Assembly (NCBI GenBank): GCA_020442065.1
Contig: JAGRKZ010000128.1
Span: 1 to 43,009, forward strand
Origin: Bauldia sp.
GTDB taxonomy: Bacteria > Pseudomonadota > Alphaproteobacteria > Rhizobiales > Kaistiaceae
DNA: 43,009 nucleotides
Direction: 5' to 3'
The position numbers and the translations under genes are program-made. Shown piece by piece: positions 35,384-43,009 of the stretch. The notes beneath the pieces were generated by a model that had not been told where the DNA came from, searched no databases, and saw only the letters and a list, made by a program, of their open reading frames with translations. Every line of letters begins with the position of its first letter. The stretch's first letter is position 1.

Positions 35384-36325
35384 ATGCTCGACCGGTTCAC
35401 TGGCCTGCAGGTCTTCTCTCGCGCCGCCGGCCTCGGCAGTCTTTCGGCTGCGGCGCGGGCGCTCGGCATGTCCCAGACCATGGTGACCCGCCATATCGAT
35501 GCGATCGAGGCTCGCCTCGGGGCCCGGCTGTTCCACCGGACCACCCGACGGCTGACCCTCACCGAAGCCGGCCAGGGCTATCTCCGGGCGGCGGAGCGGA
35601 TCCTCGGCGATCTCGACGAGGCCGAGGGTCTTGCATCGGCGTCCGTCACCGAGCCGCGGGGCACGCTCCGCCTCAATCTGCCGCTCGCCTTCGGCCTCCG
35701 CGAGGCGATGCCGGCGATTGCCGACTTTGCCGTCCTCAATCCGGCGCTGACCATCGATGTCGGGTTAACCGACCGGTTCATCGATCTGGTCGAGGAGGGG
35801 TGGGACCTCGCCATCCGCATCGGGCAGTTGAAGGACTCCGCCCTGGTCGCGCGCCGGCTGGCGCCGATCCGCACCGTACTCTGCGCGTCACCGGCCTATA
35901 TCGAGCGGCACGGCGCGCCCCGCACGGTCGCCGACCTCGCGGCGCACAACTGCCTCGGTTATACGCTGCCGACGCCGGCATCGGCCGAGCGCTGGACCTT
36001 CGGCAAGGAGGGTGACATCGAGGTCGCTGTCTCCGGAACGCTTCGCGCCAACAACGGCGACGCGCTCCGGGCGGCGGTGGTGGCCGGCATCGGTCTCGCC
36101 TACCAGCCCACCTTCCTGTTCTCCGACGACATCCGCGACGGACGGGTGGTGCCGCTGATGCTCGACCAGCCGCTCTTCCAGTTCTTCAGCGCATATGCCG
36201 TCTACGCGCCGACCCGGTACGTGCCGGTCAAGGTCCGTCGGTTCATCGACTTCCTGGTCGAGCGCTGGGCGGGCGTGCCGCCCTGGGATGTGGGCCTGCC
36301 GGATTGGGTCCTCGGCGAGAGATAG
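35384..36325 (+). CDS. LysR-family transcriptional regulator
   Basis: This is a 313-residue regulator of normal length. The winged helix at residues about 3-62 includes GLGSLSAAARALGMSQTMVTRHIDAI and FHRTTRRLTLTEAG. The C-terminal ligand-binding domain starts near residue 90 (GTLRLNLPLAFGLREAMPAI). GYTLPTPASAERWTF and FQFFSAYAVYAPTRYVP match the subgroup that often controls neighbouring oxidoreductase genes. The effector is unknown. It is divergent from the F420-type reductase gene and probably controls it. Confidence 0.93.
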   Translation: MLDRFTGLQVFSRAAGLGSLSAAARALGMSQTMVTRHIDAIEARLGARLFHRTTRRLTLTEAGQGYLRAAERILGDLDEAEGLASASVTEPRGTLRLNLPLAFGLREAMPAIADFAVLNPALTIDVGLTDRFIDLVEEGWDLAIRIGQLKDSALVARRLAPIRTVLCASPAYIERHGAPRTVADLAAHNCLGYTLPTPASAERWTFGKEGDIEVAVSGTLRANNGDALRAAVVAGIGLAYQPTFLFSDDIRDGRVVPLMLDQPLFQFFSAYAVYAPTRYVPVKVRRFIDFLVERWAGVPPWDVGLPDWVLGER

Positions 36326-36332
36326 CCGCCGC

Positions 36333-37295
36333 CTATTCGATCGGCGCCGCGATCAGGATCTCCAGCTCCCGCTCGGGGATGAAGTCGGTGGCGCGCATCT
36401 CGAACGCTGTCGGCGAGATCTTCTTCACGCCGGTCCCGCAAAAGCTGACCAGCGCGTCCGAGCTGCCCTTGTCGACGACCAGCCGGAAATCGCGGATCGG
36501 ACTCGCCCAGTTGTTGGCGGTGGTCAGGATGTAGCTCACCCGCCGCTCGTTGAGATAGGGATTGTCGCCGTTCTTGATCACCGCGAGTTTTTTGCGTGCC
36601 GCCGCCTCAAAGGCGTCGTCGATGCAGTATTTGTCGAGATAGGTCGGCTCGGCGAACACCCAGTCGCCGAAGAAGCCGAAGCCGGTCACGGGCCGGTAGC
36701 GGTGCTCGACGATGACCTCGCGGCCGGGCGGAAAGGTCTGCTCCCAGTAGTAGGTGGTTTCGAGCCGCCAGGCCGCCTGGACACTGTAGGGATCGACATA
36801 GACCAGGCCGAGCCGGTTGAGTTCGGACTGCTCGGTCGGCGGGGTCTGTTCGAGCGTCTGGTAGAGGCCGTCGGCCATCGGGTTGAGCGGCAGGCCGTAG
36901 TGACGGAGTACGTCGGTGCGGTCGACGCCCATCGCCGTGACCCGGGCCTCGACCTCGGGCGTGACCGGCTTGCCGTCGACCTTGACGGTGAAGTCGATGA
37001 AGTTGTCCGAGCCGGCGTCAGGGAGGACAACGTTGAGCGCTTCCGGCACCACCGCATCGATCGCCGGCAGTGGAAAGGCGACCAGATAGGTCACCGGCGC
37101 GTCGGTCCGGTTGCGGAAGCGGTAGGCGACCCGGACTTCGTCCACCGAGACGTAGAGGTCCTCGGCCAGCAGCTCGACATTCTCGTTTCGGACCAGTTCG
37201 ATCCCGCCGGCGCCGAGCTGCGCGGTCGAATCGTTCGCCGCGGCGGGCGTGGCAAGCGCGACAACCGCGGCAAGCAGGAGAAGGCGAGGAGTCAT
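36333..37295 (-). CDS. Exported DUF4424-family protein
   Basis: This is a 320-residue protein with a signal peptide (MTPRLLLLAAVVALATPAAA) followed by NDSTAQLGAGGIELVRNENV, the start typical of DUF4424 proteins. VAYRFRNRTDAPVTYLVAFPLP and TTYYWEQTFPPGREVIVEHRY are beta-rich and match the family. Function is unknown. The start at 37295 follows GGAG. The frame stays open 191 codons upstream, but without protein character. It ends seven bases from the convergent LysR stop. The preceding minus-strand gene is 208 bases upstream. Confidence 0.85.
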   Translation of the reverse strand: MTPRLLLLAAVVALATPAAANDSTAQLGAGGIELVRNENVELLAEDLYVSVDEVRVAYRFRNRTDAPVTYLVAFPLPAIDAVVPEALNVVLPDAGSDNFIDFTVKVDGKPVTPEVEARVTAMGVDRTDVLRHYGLPLNPMADGLYQTLEQTPPTEQSELNRLGLVYVDPYSVQAAWRLETTYYWEQTFPPGREVIVEHRYRPVTGFGFFGDWVFAEPTYLDKYCIDDAFEAAARKKLAVIKNGDNPYLNERRVSYILTTANNWASPIRDFRLVVDKGSSDALVSFCGTGVKKISPTAFEMRATDFIPERELEILIAAPIE

Positions 37296-37503
37296 CGAGG
37301 CGGGCTCCGGATTCGGCCGGGGCGTCGGAAGTCCTTCGCCGGGCCTGGGCTTGGGCTGACGGTTATAGCCGACCTTCACGGCGCCCGCGCGGCCGGACTC
37401 CGGCGAGACCGCGACAGGCGGGCCGGGCGTCGGTGCCGCTGACTGCGGCGCCGCGGGATCATCGTTACAGCGGTCGCCGCGATCGGCGGCCAACGGCAGG
37501 CGG

Positions 37504-37974
37504 CTACTGGACGAACTGGACGGTCTTCCGGCAAGCCCTGTCCGCGGCATCCAGCGCGGCTGCCGACTGGGGGTCGACGGCCTGCAGCTGCTTGAACACG
37601 TCGCGGGGATCGTCGCCGGAAACGATGATCTGCTGGGCCGCGGTCGGAAGCGCCTTGAACGCGGCGATGAGGCAGGCCTTGTATTTCGGCCACTCGCCCT
37701 CGACGAGGTTCGGAGCGGTGGGGCCGGACAGCGCGTTCTCGAGGAAGGCGTCGAAGCGCTGGACGAGGTCCGTCGCCGCGTCCGCGCCGGACCAGCGGCC
37801 GTCGGGCGACAGGACATAGGTCTCGCCGTTCTCGCCCTTGACGACGATGCCGTAGGTTCCGTCCTCATTGAGCTGATAGACGGTGCCGGCCCCGTCCCTG
37901 GCCGTCATCGGGGCGGCGATGCTGCCGCCGGTGGCGGCAAGCAGGAGGCCTGAGGCGATCGCGGTCTTCAGCAT
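37504..37974 (-). CDS. Small exported protein of unknown function
   Basis: This 156-residue protein was not recognised. It has a signal peptide (MLKTAIASGLLLAATGGSIAAP), a short beta-hairpin-like repeat (GTVYQLNEDGTYGIVV and GETYVLSPDGRW) and a helical C-terminal half with two Cys (YKACLIAAF and DRACRKTVQFVQ) that could form a disulfide in the periplasm. The ATG at 37974 follows GGGGAGC. It lies 28 bases after the homospermidine synthase stop on the same strand and may be in its transcript. Confidence 0.75.
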   Translation of the reverse strand: MLKTAIASGLLLAATGGSIAAPMTARDGAGTVYQLNEDGTYGIVVKGENGETYVLSPDGRWSGADAATDLVQRFDAFLENALSGPTAPNLVEGEWPKYKACLIAAFKALPTAAQQIIVSGDDPRDVFKQLQAVDPQSAAALDAADRACRKTVQFVQ

Positions 37975-38002
37975 CGGCTTGCTCCCCGGGGCGGCCCGCA
38001 CC

Positions 38003-39445
38003 TTACCAGCGAACCAGAACGTTCCGGAACTGCCAGGGATCGGTCTCGTCGAGATCCTCGGGGAAGAAGCCGGGGCGATCGGTCAACGGCGTCCAGTCGG
38101 TATAGTAGCCCTTGACGGGACCGAGATAGGGCCGCTGCACCTTGAGGCAGTGCCGGTAGTCCATCTCGTCGGCTTCGACGATGCCGGCGTCGGGATTGGC
38201 GAGCGCCCAGGCCATGCCGGCGAGCACGGCGGAAGTGACCTGAAGGCCGGTGGCGTTCTGGTAGGGCGCGAGATCACGGGTCTCCTCGATCGAAAGCTGC
38301 GAGCCGTACCAGTAGGCGTTCCTGGCGTGGCCATAGAGGAGGACGCCGAGCTCGTCGGCGCCATCGACGATCTCGTGCTCGTCGAGGATGTGGTGCTGCT
38401 CCTGCATCTTGCCGGCGCGGCCGAACATCTCGTGCAGCGAGAGCACGGCGTCGTTGGCCGGGTGGTAGGCATAGTGGCAGGTTGGCCGGAACACGACCGC
38501 GTCGCCGTCCCGCACGGTGAAGTAATCGGCGATCGAGATCGCTTCGTTGTGGGTGACGAGGAAGCCGTATTGCGGTCCCGGCGTCGGGCACCAGGTGCGG
38601 ACGCGGGTATTGGCGCCGGGCTGGAGCAAGTAGGCGCCGGCCTTGGGGCCGATGGTCTGGAGCCGGCCATTGTCCGGGAGCCACCGCTCGTGCGTGCCCC
38701 AGCCGAGCTCGGCCGGCTGCATCCCCTCCGACAGGAAGCCCTCGACCGACCAGGTGTTGACGAACACGTCCCGCGGCTTGGGATTCCGGGCGCGTTGGGT
38801 GTCGCGCTCGGCGATGTGGACGCCCTTGACGCCGAGGTCGCGCATCAGCCGCGCCCAGCCGTCGCGATCGTCCGCGCCGGGCTCGACAAAGGCATGGCCG
38901 GTGTCGCGCGCAATGTCGACCAGCGCCTGCTTGACGAACCACGACACCATGCCGGGGTTGGCGCCGCAGCAGGAGACGGCCGTCGAGCCGCCGGGGTTCT
39001 TCGCCTTCTCCTCGCGCACGGTGTTGCGGAGGGCATTGTTGGTGCGCTGCTCGGGACCCGCGCTGCGGTCGAAGTAGAAGCCGGGCCATGGCTCGACGAC
39101 GGTGTCGATATAGAGGACGCCGAGCTCGCGGCAGAGACGCATGATGTCGAGCGAGGAGGTGTCGACCGAGAGGTTGACGCAAAAGCCGCGGCCGCCACCG
39201 GCCGTCAGCAGCGGGGTCAGGACGTCCCGGTAATTGTCGCGGGTGAGCTCTTCCTTGACGAAGCGGATGCCGCGCTCGTCAAGCAGGCGGCGGTCGCGGT
39301 CGTCGGGGTCGATGACGACGAAGCGGGAGGAATCGTAGTCGAAGTGGCGCTCGATCAACGGCAGCGTTCCCCTGCCGATCGAGCCGAAACCGATCATCAC
39401 CAGGGGACCTTCGATCCTGCCGTGAATGGGCCAATTCGCCATCAT
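38003..39445 (-). CDS. hss: Homospermidine synthase
   Basis: This is a 480-residue NAD-dependent enzyme that makes sym-homospermidine from putrescine, the main long polyamine of many rhizobia. It starts MMANWPIHGRIEGPLVMIGFGSIGRGTLPL, with the Rossmann motif at residues about 17-24. FCVNLSVDTSSLDIMRLC, LYIDTVVEPWPGFYFD, SCCGANPGMVSWFVKQAL and VTHNEAISIADYFTVRDG follow the family throughout, and length is normal. GAGG precedes two adjacent ATG codons (39445 and 39442). The frame stays open far upstream to 41230, but that part is antisense to the protease gene and the repeat region, and is not coding. Confidence 0.95.
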   Translation of the reverse strand: MMANWPIHGRIEGPLVMIGFGSIGRGTLPLIERHFDYDSSRFVVIDPDDRDRRLLDERGIRFVKEELTRDNYRDVLTPLLTAGGGRGFCVNLSVDTSSLDIMRLCRELGVLYIDTVVEPWPGFYFDRSAGPEQRTNNALRNTVREEKAKNPGGSTAVSCCGANPGMVSWFVKQALVDIARDTGHAFVEPGADDRDGWARLMRDLGVKGVHIAERDTQRARNPKPRDVFVNTWSVEGFLSEGMQPAELGWGTHERWLPDNGRLQTIGPKAGAYLLQPGANTRVRTWCPTPGPQYGFLVTHNEAISIADYFTVRDGDAVVFRPTCHYAYHPANDAVLSLHEMFGRAGKMQEQHHILDEHEIVDGADELGVLLYGHARNAYWYGSQLSIEETRDLAPYQNATGLQVTSAVLAGMAWALANPDAGIVEADEMDYRHCLKVQRPYLGPVKGYYTDWTPLTDRPGFFPEDLDETDPWQFRNVLVRW

Positions 39446-39616
39446 GCGCCTCGGGTTGGACGTGATCTTGCAGCCTCGCGCGGTTTCAATGCGGGAAGGC
39501 GCAGCGCCGGTCAACCCATGCCGGTCGGATCGGCGCCCTTGCCTGAGGTGGCCGCCGCAATATGTGCTCACCTGGGACCAGAGGGCGGCTCGACGTCTCC
39601 GTGAGGGAGCCTGATC

Positions 39617-40873
39617 ATGACTTTCGTTGCTCGCGCCGCGCTCGCGGCCGCGCTGGCGTTGTCTCTGCCGACCGCCGCCATGGCCGCCGATCCGGCGCTC
39701 CGTTCCGGCCATCCCGTGTTCGACCGCACCGTCGATCTGGTGCTCGCCAATTTCTACCGGCCGTCGGAGCTCGACCGGTTCCGGGATGCGGTCGCGCTCA
39801 CGATCGAGAGCCTGCCCGGCCTCGCCGATGCCGAACCGGACGTCGTCGACGATGCGATCGATTTCGCGCTCGCCAGCCTTCGGACCTCGCACACGGCGCG
39901 CTACCCGGTGGGGACCGTCGACTACTACGAGCTCCTCGACGTGTTTCGCTTTGCCGTCCGCGACGCGGTGCGGCGGCTCTACCCGCCGCAGGGCAACGTC
40001 ACCTATGACGGCATCGGCATCGCCACCCGCGCGATCGACGGCGCGACGTTCGTCACCGACGTCTATGACGGCGGTCCCGCCGACGGGGCGGGCGTGATGG
40101 CCGGCGACGAGATCCTCTGGGTCAACGGCAAGCCGTTCGATCCGGTGGACACATTCAGGGGCCGGACGGCGGCCTCGTCGGTCCTTACCCTCAGGCGCAC
40201 CAGCCACGCCGATCCGATCACCGTCACCGTGCCGGTGGCGCGGCTGGAGCCGTCGGAGTCGCTGGTCGAAGCGACCGCCGCCAGCGCCGAGGTGATCGAG
40301 CGCGACGGTCATCGCATCGGCTATCTCCGCATCTGGGCCTATACCGAGCACGACATGAAGGCGACGATCGAGGCGGCGATTGCCGGTCCGCTCGCCGGCG
40401 CCGATGCGCTGGTGCTCGACCTCCGCGACCGCTGGGGCGGAGCGCCGCCCGACGCCGCCGATACCTTCATCGGCGGCGCGCCCGACATGACGCTCGCGTT
40501 CCGCAACGGCGAGACCGAGATCGCCCATGCCCGCTGGCGGAAGCCGATGGTCGCGATCATCGACGAGGGCACGCGGAGCGGCATGGAGATCTTCGCCTAT
40601 GGCCTCAAGGCGGAGGGCGTGACCCTCGTCGGCATGCCCACCGCCGGCAACGTCGTCGCCGGCCGCGGCTTCGCGCTGCCCGACGACAGCCTCCTCATCA
40701 TCGCCGTCGCCGATGTCCATGTCGATGGCGCGCGGCTCGAGGGCGCGCCGGTGACGCCTGACGTGGTTGTTCCCTTCGACGTCCGCTACGCCGCCGGCCG
40801 CGATCCGCAGCGCGAGGCGGCGATCGCGACGCTGGTCGAGGGCCTCGCCAGAGACGGGGCGACCGTTCAGTAG
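39617..40873 (+). CDS. Exported S41-family (C-terminal processing protease-like) protein with PDZ domain
   Basis: This is a 418-residue protein with a signal peptide (MTFVARAALAAALALSLPTAAMA). A helical region follows, then a PDZ domain at about 125-200 (GIGIATRAIDGATFVTDVYDGGPADGAGVMAGDEILWVNG) and an S41 peptidase domain at about 220-410. The nucleophile position is S321 in GTRSGMEIFAYGL. At the position of the usual general-base Lys, about 25 residues later, there is Asn345 (PTAGNVVAG). Either another residue serves or the enzyme is inactive. The start follows GGGAG. No partner gene is adjacent. Confidence 0.82.
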   Translation: MTFVARAALAAALALSLPTAAMAADPALRSGHPVFDRTVDLVLANFYRPSELDRFRDAVALTIESLPGLADAEPDVVDDAIDFALASLRTSHTARYPVGTVDYYELLDVFRFAVRDAVRRLYPPQGNVTYDGIGIATRAIDGATFVTDVYDGGPADGAGVMAGDEILWVNGKPFDPVDTFRGRTAASSVLTLRRTSHADPITVTVPVARLEPSESLVEATAASAEVIERDGHRIGYLRIWAYTEHDMKATIEAAIAGPLAGADALVLDLRDRWGGAPPDAADTFIGGAPDMTLAFRNGETEIAHARWRKPMVAIIDEGTRSGMEIFAYGLKAEGVTLVGMPTAGNVVAGRGFALPDDSLLIIAVADVHVDGARLEGAPVTPDVVVPFDVRYAAGRDPQREAAIATLVEGLARDGATVQ

Positions 40874-41289
40874 GCTCACGCATACGTCGCCGTGTTCGTC
40901 GCCGGTTCCCAACATGCCTTCCCTATCCCGCGCTGCCTCCGCTGCCGGGTCATGGTCCTTCCCGTGTCGATCCCCGGCTCGAGGCCGAGGGTGGCGGGCG
41001 CATGAGAGACACCCGGTTGGTCCTCCGGTGAGGGAGGACCGGAAAAGGGCGCTCGCAACGCGCCCGCCCGGCGACTTGTCGCCATCCGGTCCGCTCTCCG
41101 GCGCGCCGGACGGACGGGGGTCCCTCGCGAGGAGCCACACGTCCCCACCGTCCCTTCCGGGCCCAAGCCGGTGTCCCGGAGGTCTCCCGGTCGGAACTGG
41201 TCCGACGCCCTTAAGGTGCGCCACACGCACAGCCGGTCGTAATGCCGGCGGGTTTTCCGGACGGCACCCCGGGACGGCGGCCGGACCTC
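40874..41289. other. Gene-free, hairpin-rich stretch
   Basis: No coding signal is convincing. Perfect small stems cluster here: GGTCCTCC with GGAGGACC (41019-41040), GGGCGC with GCGCCC (41047-41065), GGCGAC with GTCGCC (41070-41083) and the self-complementary CCGGCGCGCCGG (41098-41109). This density could reflect a structured RNA or simply palindromic repeats in GC-rich DNA. Confidence 0.45.
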
Positions 41290-41479
41290 TGGCCGGGTTA
41301 CCCCAACGAGAGGATTCCGCCGGCGCGGGCGCCGATGCCCTCCCGCGACGACCGGCGCCGGTACCAGGACGCCGCCCCTCGGCAGGAAGGGACGGGCCGG
41401 AGCATAGAGGCCGGCGGGGAAGCGGGGATATGCGGGACGGTTATGCCCGGGGGTGGGGGCGGGCTGCGCCGCCTGCCCT

Positions 41480-41622
41480 CCGTCATGGCCGGGCTTGTCC
41501 CGGCCATCCACGCTTTCCTCTTTTTTGGGGGGTCTCTGGCCGGGAGGCGAAAACGGAGGGGCCGCCCTGGGTTCCAAGAAGAAACAAGACGTGGATGGCC
41601 GGGACAAGCCCGGCCATGACGG
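41480..41622. repeat. Perfect 33-base inverted repeat pair, each arm itself a hairpin
   Basis: The unit at 41480-41512 recurs without mismatch in reverse orientation at 41590-41622, with 77 bases between. Each unit contains ATGGCCGGG, CTTGT and CCCGGCCAT, so it folds locally, while the pair can form a long stem. Units of this kind are scattered between genes in many rhizobial genomes, to my knowledge. Confidence 0.85.
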
Positions 41623-41717
41623 AGAGGAGGTTTTGCCCGAACCGTGGACTGCCGGAGCAGCGGCTGTGCTCGACGACTCATCGCGGCCCGCTCATCGGGA
41701 CCAGACGTCCCGCCCTT

Positions 41718-41935
41718 CCTCTCCCGGACGGGGAGAGGATAGCGCAGCACGGCCGCCTGGCGGCCGATGTGGAGCTTGGTGAGGGGTTATGGGAGCGTGA
41801 TGATGGAGGGCCTGGCGGTGACGTGCGACACGGTGCGACGTTTCTTTCCTCTCCCTCCCATCACCCCTCACCTACTCCGCCTAAGCGCGCCTTCGGCGCG
41901 CAAGGCTTCGTTGTCCTCTCCCCGTCCGGGAGAGG
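41718..41935. repeat. Inverted pair of a 21-base palindromic repeat
   Basis: A 21-base unit at 41718-41738 (stem CCTCTCCC with GGGAGAGG) recurs as its exact reverse complement at 41915-41935. Between them, at 41885-41901, GCGCGCC and GGCGCGC form another hairpin with a TTC loop. The enclosed 175 bases show no gene. Confidence 0.75.
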
Positions 41936-42027
41936 AGGGGCGGGCCGCAGGCCTCCTCCACCATCGCGCCGTTGGCCCGGCCGTGCCCCCCTCCACCATC
42001 ACGCCGTCGCTTCGCTCCGGCGCGACG

Positions 42028-42143
42028 GTCCCCCTCCCCGTGAACGGGGGAGGAGAGATGCGGCGCCATGGTGGGGACGGCCCTCGCGATGGTGATGCGG
42101 AGAAGTCCGGGCCAATCCTCCCCCGTTCACGGGGGAGGGGGAC
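42028..42143. repeat. Inverted pair of a 27/28-base palindromic repeat
   Basis: The unit at 42028-42054, centred on CCCCGTGAACGGGG, recurs in reverse complement at 42116-42143 with one added G. The enclosed 61 bases carry no gene. The right copy ends about 40 bases before the stop of the aldehyde dehydrogenase-like gene, so it may help to end its transcript. Confidence 0.75.
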
Positions 42144-42183
42144 CATCGCGGAGCGATGGGGGAGGGGGCGGCGCGCTGCCCGC

Positions 42184-43009
42184 CTACTCCCCGTACGGCA
42201 CCCAGATGTTCTTGACCTGGGTTGCGCGGGCGAGGACGTCGCGGCCGGCGGAGATCGCGTCGCTGGTCCAGTCGCGGGCAACGGTCTCGCACCAGGTCTG
42301 CTTGAGGTTGCCGGTCGAGGCCGCCTCGAAGGCGGTCGCCATCGCCTCCGGCCCGAACGACCAGATCGCGTCGACCGCGTCGTGCCTGGCGAGTTCGAGG
42401 CCAAGCTTCATGCGCTCGCCCGTGACGATGTTGACCACGCCGCCCGGCACGTCGCTGGTGTCGAGCACCTGGTAGAGGTCGGTGGCGAGCAGCGCCGCGG
42501 ACTCCGAAGGGATCATCACCGCGGTGTTGCCGGTGGTGATCGCCGCCGCCATCAGCGTGACGAAGGGAAGGAGGGCGGGCGCTTCCGGGGCGACGATGCC
42601 GATGACGCCGATGGGCTCGTTCATCGCCAGCGCGAGGCCGCGGAACGGCGGCTTGTGGACGAGGCCCTCGTACTTGTCGGCCCAGGCGGCGAAGGTGAAG
42701 AGGCGGGTGACCGCGGCCTCGACCTCGGCCCTGGCGGCGGCGCGGCGGGCGCCGGTGAGGGCAACCAGCCGGCCGGCGAATTCATCGGCCCGGATCGCAA
42801 GGTTCTCGGCGATGAAATAGAGGATCTGCGCGCGGTTGTGCTCGCTCGCCCGCGCCCAGCCGCTCGCCTTCCGGGCCGCTTCGACGGCGTTGCGGATGTC
42901 CTTGCGGTTGCCCTCGCCGATCTCGCCGATCAGCTTGCCGCCGGCGTCAAGGATCGGCCGCGAGTAGCCGCCGTCGGGGCGCTGCTGCTTGCCGCCGACA
43001 TAGAGCTTG
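42184..43009 (-). CDS. Aldehyde dehydrogenase-fold protein, C-terminal part (runs off the window)
   Basis: About 275 residues are seen, from KLYVGGKQQRPDGGYSRP to VKNIWVPYGE. The ALDH fold is clear: IGEIGEGNRKDIRNAVEAARKA, then AMNEPIGVIGIVAPEAPALLPF, GNTAVMIPSE and DVPGGVVNIVTGE. After that the usual catalytic section with its Glu and Cys is missing, and the protein ends after GNLKQTWCETVARDW. This fits the second, non-catalytic half of the fused double-ALDH proteins known in rhizobia, whose first half would lie to the right of the window. Its substrate cannot be told. Being at the edge, the start is not visible. Confidence 0.85.
   Translation of the reverse strand, partial: KLYVGGKQQRPDGGYSRPILDAGGKLIGEIGEGNRKDIRNAVEAARKASGWARASEHNRAQILYFIAENLAIRADEFAGRLVALTGARRAAARAEVEAAVTRLFTFAAWADKYEGLVHKPPFRGLALAMNEPIGVIGIVAPEAPALLPFVTLMAAAITTGNTAVMIPSESAALLATDLYQVLDTSDVPGGVVNIVTGERMKLGLELARHDAVDAIWSFGPEAMATAFEAASTGNLKQTWCETVARDWTSDAISAGRDVLARATQVKNIWVPYGE

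Noticed and set aside
37883..39604. 573-codon plus-strand open frame
   Set aside because: It is opposite the homospermidine synthase gene, whose protein is clearly conserved. The frame is a product of high third-position GC.
39446..41230. Upstream 595-codon extension of the homospermidine synthase frame
   Set aside because: It is antisense to the protease gene and the repeat region, Arg/Gly/His-rich, and family members start at MANWP or close to it.
41400..42150. Possible CRISPR array
   Set aside because: The repeats are inverted pairs of three different palindromes at irregular distances, without uniform spacers or cas genes.

Overview
The window is high-GC chromosomal DNA from an alphaproteobacterium, most likely of the order Hyphomicrobiales (Rhizobiales). 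This rests on the ybgF-tilS-ftsH gene order, a long-form homospermidine synthase, a 55-residue ribosomal protein L33, many MocR/ROK/CUT2 sugar genes and palindromic intergenic repeats. No rRNA, tRNA, CRISPR array, phage genes or transposase were recognised.

Layout. (1) 1-4012, minus strand: the start of ftsH, then tilS, ybgF and a family 2 glycosyltransferase. (2) 4261-17936: a MocR-type regulator (minus) with a candidate operator, divergent from an apparent 11-gene operon (plus). The operon encodes a Gfo/Idh/MocA dehydrogenase, an IolE-like dehydratase/isomerase, a CUT2 sugar ABC transporter, a YdjC-type deacetylase, a DegT-type aminotransferase, an N,N-dimethylformamidase-like hydrolase and a second CUT2 transporter. 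(3) 17941-24635: a frameshifted gene, then a ROK regulator and a COG4091-type oxidoreductase with a SAF domain (minus), divergent from a FrcB-like sugar-binding protein, a PfkB kinase and an uncharacterised aldolase-like barrel protein (plus). (4) 24636-25350: a gene-poor stretch with a strong terminator, a probable gene relic and a long hairpin, followed by rpmG. (5) 25698-40873: general metabolic and accessory genes: an SDR, an orphan peptide-type binding protein, a 2OG-Fe(II) oxygenase, a degenerate GGDEF protein with a small ndh relic beside it, a WD40/VOC/COG0523 GTPase group, a VOC protein and an F420-type NADP reductase divergent from a LysR regulator, a DUF4424 protein, a small exported protein, homospermidine synthase and an S41-type protease. 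(6) 40874-42183: 1.3 kb without genes, rich in hairpins and inverted repeat pairs. (7) 42184 to the end: the C-terminal part of an aldehyde dehydrogenase-fold protein.

Functional reading. Regions 2 and 3 together look like a catabolic island for an unusual carbohydrate. The set of dehydrogenase, IolE-like lyase, PfkB kinase and aldolase-like barrel mirrors the logic of inositol breakdown. The deacetylase, the aminotransferase and the amidase-like protein suggest the substrate carries an N-acyl or amino group. The pathway is inferred from context. No single enzyme here fixes the substrate, and this is the best candidate in the window for an undescribed system.
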